Assembly: GCF_003259935.1 (NCBI RefSeq)
Contig: NZ_QLMH01000006.1
Coordinates: 62,001-126,000, forward strand
Reading direction: 5' to 3'
Origin: Paranoxybacillus vitaminiphilus
Lineage (GTDB): Bacteria > Bacillota > Bacilli > Bacillales > Anoxybacillaceae
Length of the DNA: 64,000 nucleotides
Positions 61,531 through 64,000 of this stretch are shown in pieces (position 1 is the stretch's first letter; each line of letters starts with the position of its first letter). The notes under the pieces are model-generated. The model did no database searches. It had not been told where the DNA came from and was given only the letters and a program-made list of their open reading frames with translations. Made by a program: the position numbers and the translations under genes.

Positions 61531-62142
61531 ATGGACTTTGAAACGTTAAAAGAATGGTTTACTTTAAAAAATGTGCTTGCATTGCTTGAACATTATCGCT
61601 CCTTCGGGATTGTACCGGGGATTATTTTGCCGCTGCTTGAGTCATTTTTGCCGATTTTACCTCTATTCGTATTTGTTATGGCGAATGCGGCTGCTTTTGG
61701 ATTATGGAAAGGATTTATCATTTCTTGGGCCGGCGCATGTATCGGTTCTTTGCTTGTTTTTTATCTCGCACGCAAGGTGGGGCAGAAACGGTTTTTTGTA
61801 TTTTTAAGCCGCCATCCGAAAGTTCGGCAATTGATGAACTGGGTGGAACGTCACGGATTTGGACCGCTGTTTTTATTATATTGCTTTCCGTTTACCCCGT
61901 CGGCAGCTGTCAATGTTGTAGCCGGTTTATCACGCGTGAGTATACAGCAGTTTTCATTAGCTGTTATTTTTGGAAAAATGGTGATGATTTTTACGATTAG
62001 TTTTATTGGATATGATATCGTTTCCCTTGTAAAACAGCCGCTCCGTACCGTTTTTGTTGCCATCGTTGTATTTCTTTTATGGTATATCGGCAAATTGGTT
62101 GAAGCGAGGCTTTCTTTTGCTGAAAAAGAGGAGCGGGGCTGA
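61531..62142 (+). CDS. yhjE: DedA/TVP38-family membrane protein YhjE
   Basis: The 203-residue membrane protein of the VTT/DedA superfamily has ILPLLESFLPILPLFVFV, a GACIGSLLVFYLARKVG block, FLLYCFPFTPSAAVNVVAGLS, and about five helices. Family members act in lipid scrambling or membrane homeostasis. AATGGGGAG precedes the ATG. It lies 11 bases before sipV as in B. subtilis. Confidence 0.88.
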   Translation: MDFETLKEWFTLKNVLALLEHYRSFGIVPGIILPLLESFLPILPLFVFVMANAAAFGLWKGFIISWAGACIGSLLVFYLARKVGQKRFFVFLSRHPKVRQLMNWVERHGFGPLFLLYCFPFTPSAAVNVVAGLSRVSIQQFSLAVIFGKMVMIFTISFIGYDIVSLVKQPLRTVFVAIVVFLLWYIGKLVEARLSFAEKEERG

Positions 62143-62153
62143 GGAGCGGTCAT

Positions 62154-62708
62154 ATGAATGAGAAAATAAAGAATGAAGGACTGAAATGGGGAAAATCGAT
62201 CTTTATCGGACTGCTTGTCGTCTTTTTTATTCGTTTCTTCTTTGTGACAAATTATGTGGTAGAAGGCGAGTCGATGATGCCGACGTTTCAGGACGGCAAC
62301 ATGCTGATTGTGAATAAGCTAAACAATCAAATTGAAGAGCTAAAACGTTTCGATGTCATTATTTTTCATGCGAATAAAAACAAAGACTATATAAAGCGAA
62401 TAATCGGGCTGCCAGGGGATACAATCGAATATAAAAATGACGTTTTGTATATAAACAACAAACCAGTAACAGAGCCGTATTTAAAACTTTATAAAAGTAA
62501 ACTCATTGATGGAAAATTAACAGGAGATTTTACATTAAAAGAGTTAACGGGGCAAAAAACGGTACCAAAAGGCCATGTTTTTGTCCTTGGTGACAATCGT
62601 TTGAGCAGTTTGGATAGCCGTCACTTTGGCTTTGTCAAAATAGAGCAAGTAGTCGGCAAAGTCAATTTACGCTACTGGCCGATGAATGAATTTGGCGTAC
62701 AGTTTTAA
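62154..62708 (+). CDS. sipV: Type I signal peptidase SipV-like
   Basis: This signal peptidase cleaves signal peptides at the membrane. The 184-residue protein has one N-terminal helix, the catalytic Ser in GESMMPT (Ser40), the Lys in YIKRIIGLPGD (Lys81), and the C-terminal GDNRLSSLDSRHFG box. AGGAGCGG precedes the ATG. The name follows synteny with yhjE and addB; SipS/T/U/V paralogues are close in sequence. Confidence 0.9.
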   Translation: MNEKIKNEGLKWGKSIFIGLLVVFFIRFFFVTNYVVEGESMMPTFQDGNMLIVNKLNNQIEELKRFDVIIFHANKNKDYIKRIIGLPGDTIEYKNDVLYINNKPVTEPYLKLYKSKLIDGKLTGDFTLKELTGQKTVPKGHVFVLGDNRLSSLDSRHFGFVKIEQVVGKVNLRYWPMNEFGVQF

Positions 62709-62731
62709 CATCGTCTTATATACTGTGTTAT

Positions 62732-62768
62732 GAGGACTGACACTTTGCTTGAGGGTCAGTTCTTTTTT
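62732..62768 (+). terminator. Terminator after sipV, repeat-derived
   Basis: GGACTGACACTTTGC ... GGGTCAGTTC and TTTTTT form a hairpin whose letters match arms of the dispersed repeat. Confidence 0.7.
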
Positions 62769-62907
62769 ATAAGTAAAGCTTAAATAGGCTTTTCTTTTTA
62801 TTTACGAACATATGTGCTATAATAAAGGAAAATATTTGTACTTTGGAAATTGTGATGCTTTTGATATGTTTTTATAGTACATAAGACTTTGAATGTAGGT
62901 GATATCG

Positions 62908-64000
62908 ATGTCGCTTCGATTTATTTTAGGAAGGTCAGGGAGCGGAAAGACGACAACATGTTTAAATGAGATTCGCAAACAGCTGGAAGAAAAGCCAAAC
63001 GGCGAGCCGATTATCTATCTTGTTCCTGAGCAAATGACGTTTCAGTCAGAGTATGCGCTTATTAATACACCGGGGCTCGGCGGAATGATTCGCGCTCAAG
63101 TATTTAGTTTTACCCGTTTAGCTTGGCGGGTTCTTCAAGAAACAGGCGGTATGAGCCGATATCATCTCAGCGATGTTGGTGTGCGTATGCTTTTGCGCAA
63201 AATTATTGAACATCATAAGCATGAACTAAAATTATTTGGACGAGCCGCTGATAAAATCGGGTTTCTCGAACAGTTGGAAGAAATGATTGTTGAATGTAAA
63301 CGATATTGTTTAACACCGGAACAGCTTCTCGAAAAACAAGCAGAATTGCGCGATACGAATGCAAAAGCGAAAGTGCTGGCCGATAAACTAAGCGATTTAC
63401 AGCTGATTTATAGCGAACTGGAAAAGCAATTAATGAGCAAATATATTGAATCGGAAGACTATCTGCGCTTGCTTGCCGAAAAAATCCCTCGCTCGCGTTA
63501 TCTTGCCGAAGCGGAGATTTACGTTGACGGGTTTCATCGTTTTACGCCACAAGAATATATGGTGCTTGAACAGTTAATGCTCCATTGCCGAAGAATAACG
63601 GTAGCATTAACAGTCGATGCTCCTTATAATGAAACACTTCCAGACGAACTGCATTTATTTAAAATGACAGGCCAGACGTATCATGATATTCGTGAAATGG
63701 CACTGCTCAATAATGTGCCGATAGAAGGAATCGAGCTTTTCGAACAGAATGTCCGACATAAAGAAAAAGCATTGATTCATTTAGAAAAACATTACGATTC
63801 CAGACCTGTTGTGCCGTTTGCTGAAAAAACAAAGGCAATCCGTATTTACCAAGCAGCTAATCGCCGCGCTGAAGTAGAAGGGATTGCCCGTGAAATTATT
63901 CGCCTTGTGCGCGATGAAGGATACCGATATCGCGATATTGCTATTTTAGTCCGCAATACAAATGATTATCGTGATTTGTTTGCAACGGTTTTTGCTGATT
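62908..64000 (+). CDS. addB: ATP-dependent helicase/nuclease subunit B AddB (5' part)
   Basis: AddB with AddA processes double-strand ends for recombination. The visible 364 residues start MSLRFILGRSGSGKTTTCL, with Walker A at residues 8-16, then YLVPEQMTFQSEYAL and VFSFTRLAWRVL, typical of AddB. The gene runs out of the window; the C-terminal nuclease and Fe-S cysteines lie beyond. TGTAGGTGAT precedes the ATG. The context sipV-addB matches B. subtilis. Confidence 0.93.
   Translation, partial: MSLRFILGRSGSGKTTTCLNEIRKQLEEKPNGEPIIYLVPEQMTFQSEYALINTPGLGGMIRAQVFSFTRLAWRVLQETGGMSRYHLSDVGVRMLLRKIIEHHKHELKLFGRAADKIGFLEQLEEMIVECKRYCLTPEQLLEKQAELRDTNAKAKVLADKLSDLQLIYSELEKQLMSKYIESEDYLRLLAEKIPRSRYLAEAEIYVDGFHRFTPQEYMVLEQLMLHCRRITVALTVDAPYNETLPDELHLFKMTGQTYHDIREMALLNNVPIEGIELFEQNVRHKEKALIHLEKHYDSRPVVPFAEKTKAIRIYQAANRRAEVEGIAREIIRLVRDEGYRYRDIAILVRNTNDYRDLFATVFAD

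Overview
The window is chromosomal DNA of a spore-forming Bacillaceae member, most likely a thermophile of the Geobacillus/Parageobacillus/Anoxybacillus group. The evidence is an alpha/beta SASP, YheCD coat-associated proteins, YhaL, a YjcZ-type peptide, ComK, the coproporphyrin-type haem genes, moderate GC, and gene order closely following the Bacillus subtilis yhe-yha-ecs-hem-yhg-yhf-comK-addB arm. The species is inferred and not proven. No rRNA, CRISPR array, prophage or transposase gene is visible.

Layout. 0-3.8 kb: thiamine thiazole operon tenI-thiO-thiS-thiG-thiF. 4-8.2 kb: a 27-residue peptide gene, a CNNM-type membrane protein, and a cystine-type ABC importer (tcyABC). 8.2-11.5 kb: an SASP gene with a tRNA-like cloverleaf in its predicted leader, a Zn-ribbon protein, msmX under a cre site, and its PucR-type neighbour. 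11.8-19.7 kb: a spore block with four coupled YheC/YheD paralogues, yheB, yheA and a HAD protein lacking its nucleophile. 19.8-26.5 kb: hemZ, then an accessory minus-strand cluster with two predicted di-haem membrane proteins, ApbE, acidic exported proteins and a two-component system. 26.6-36.2 kb: yhzD, yhaQP, yhaM, yhaL, serC, trpP with a TRAP site, a frameshifted scoC, yhaI, prsA and hit. 36.3-40.6 kb: ecsAB with an internally deleted ecsC, a rhodanese and a PAP2 phosphatase. 40.6-49.6 kb: a transporter, hmoB, hemEHY, yhgD and yhgE. 49.8-56.6 kb: yhfH, yhfI, lplJ, a truncated acyl-CoA ligase, an ABC transporter of the tryptophan/unknown-substrate type, and azlCD. 56.7-64 kb: SCO1-like protein, YhfN protease, aceA, comK, a DedA-type protein, signal peptidase and the start of addB.

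The most distinctive genome-scale signal is a family of about 75-135 bp intergenic inverted repeats. There are about 15 full or near-full copies and at least five partial ones. Their outer ends read GGCTGACCCA ... TGGGTCAGCC and their inner arms read AAGTGTCAGACC ... GGTCAGACACTT. The core differs between copies but keeps its own palindrome. Many copies start within a few bases of a stop codon and end in a T-run, so they probably double as terminators. Two sit exactly at gene wreckage: the cut acyl-CoA ligase, and the new 3' end of ecsC.

The other observation most worth following is the tRNA-like element. It is 69 nt with four perfectly paired stems (one G-T wobble) and an encoded CCA. It lies between a sigma-G-like promoter and the SASP start codon, and has a tiny D loop and an ACT triplet in the anticodon position.
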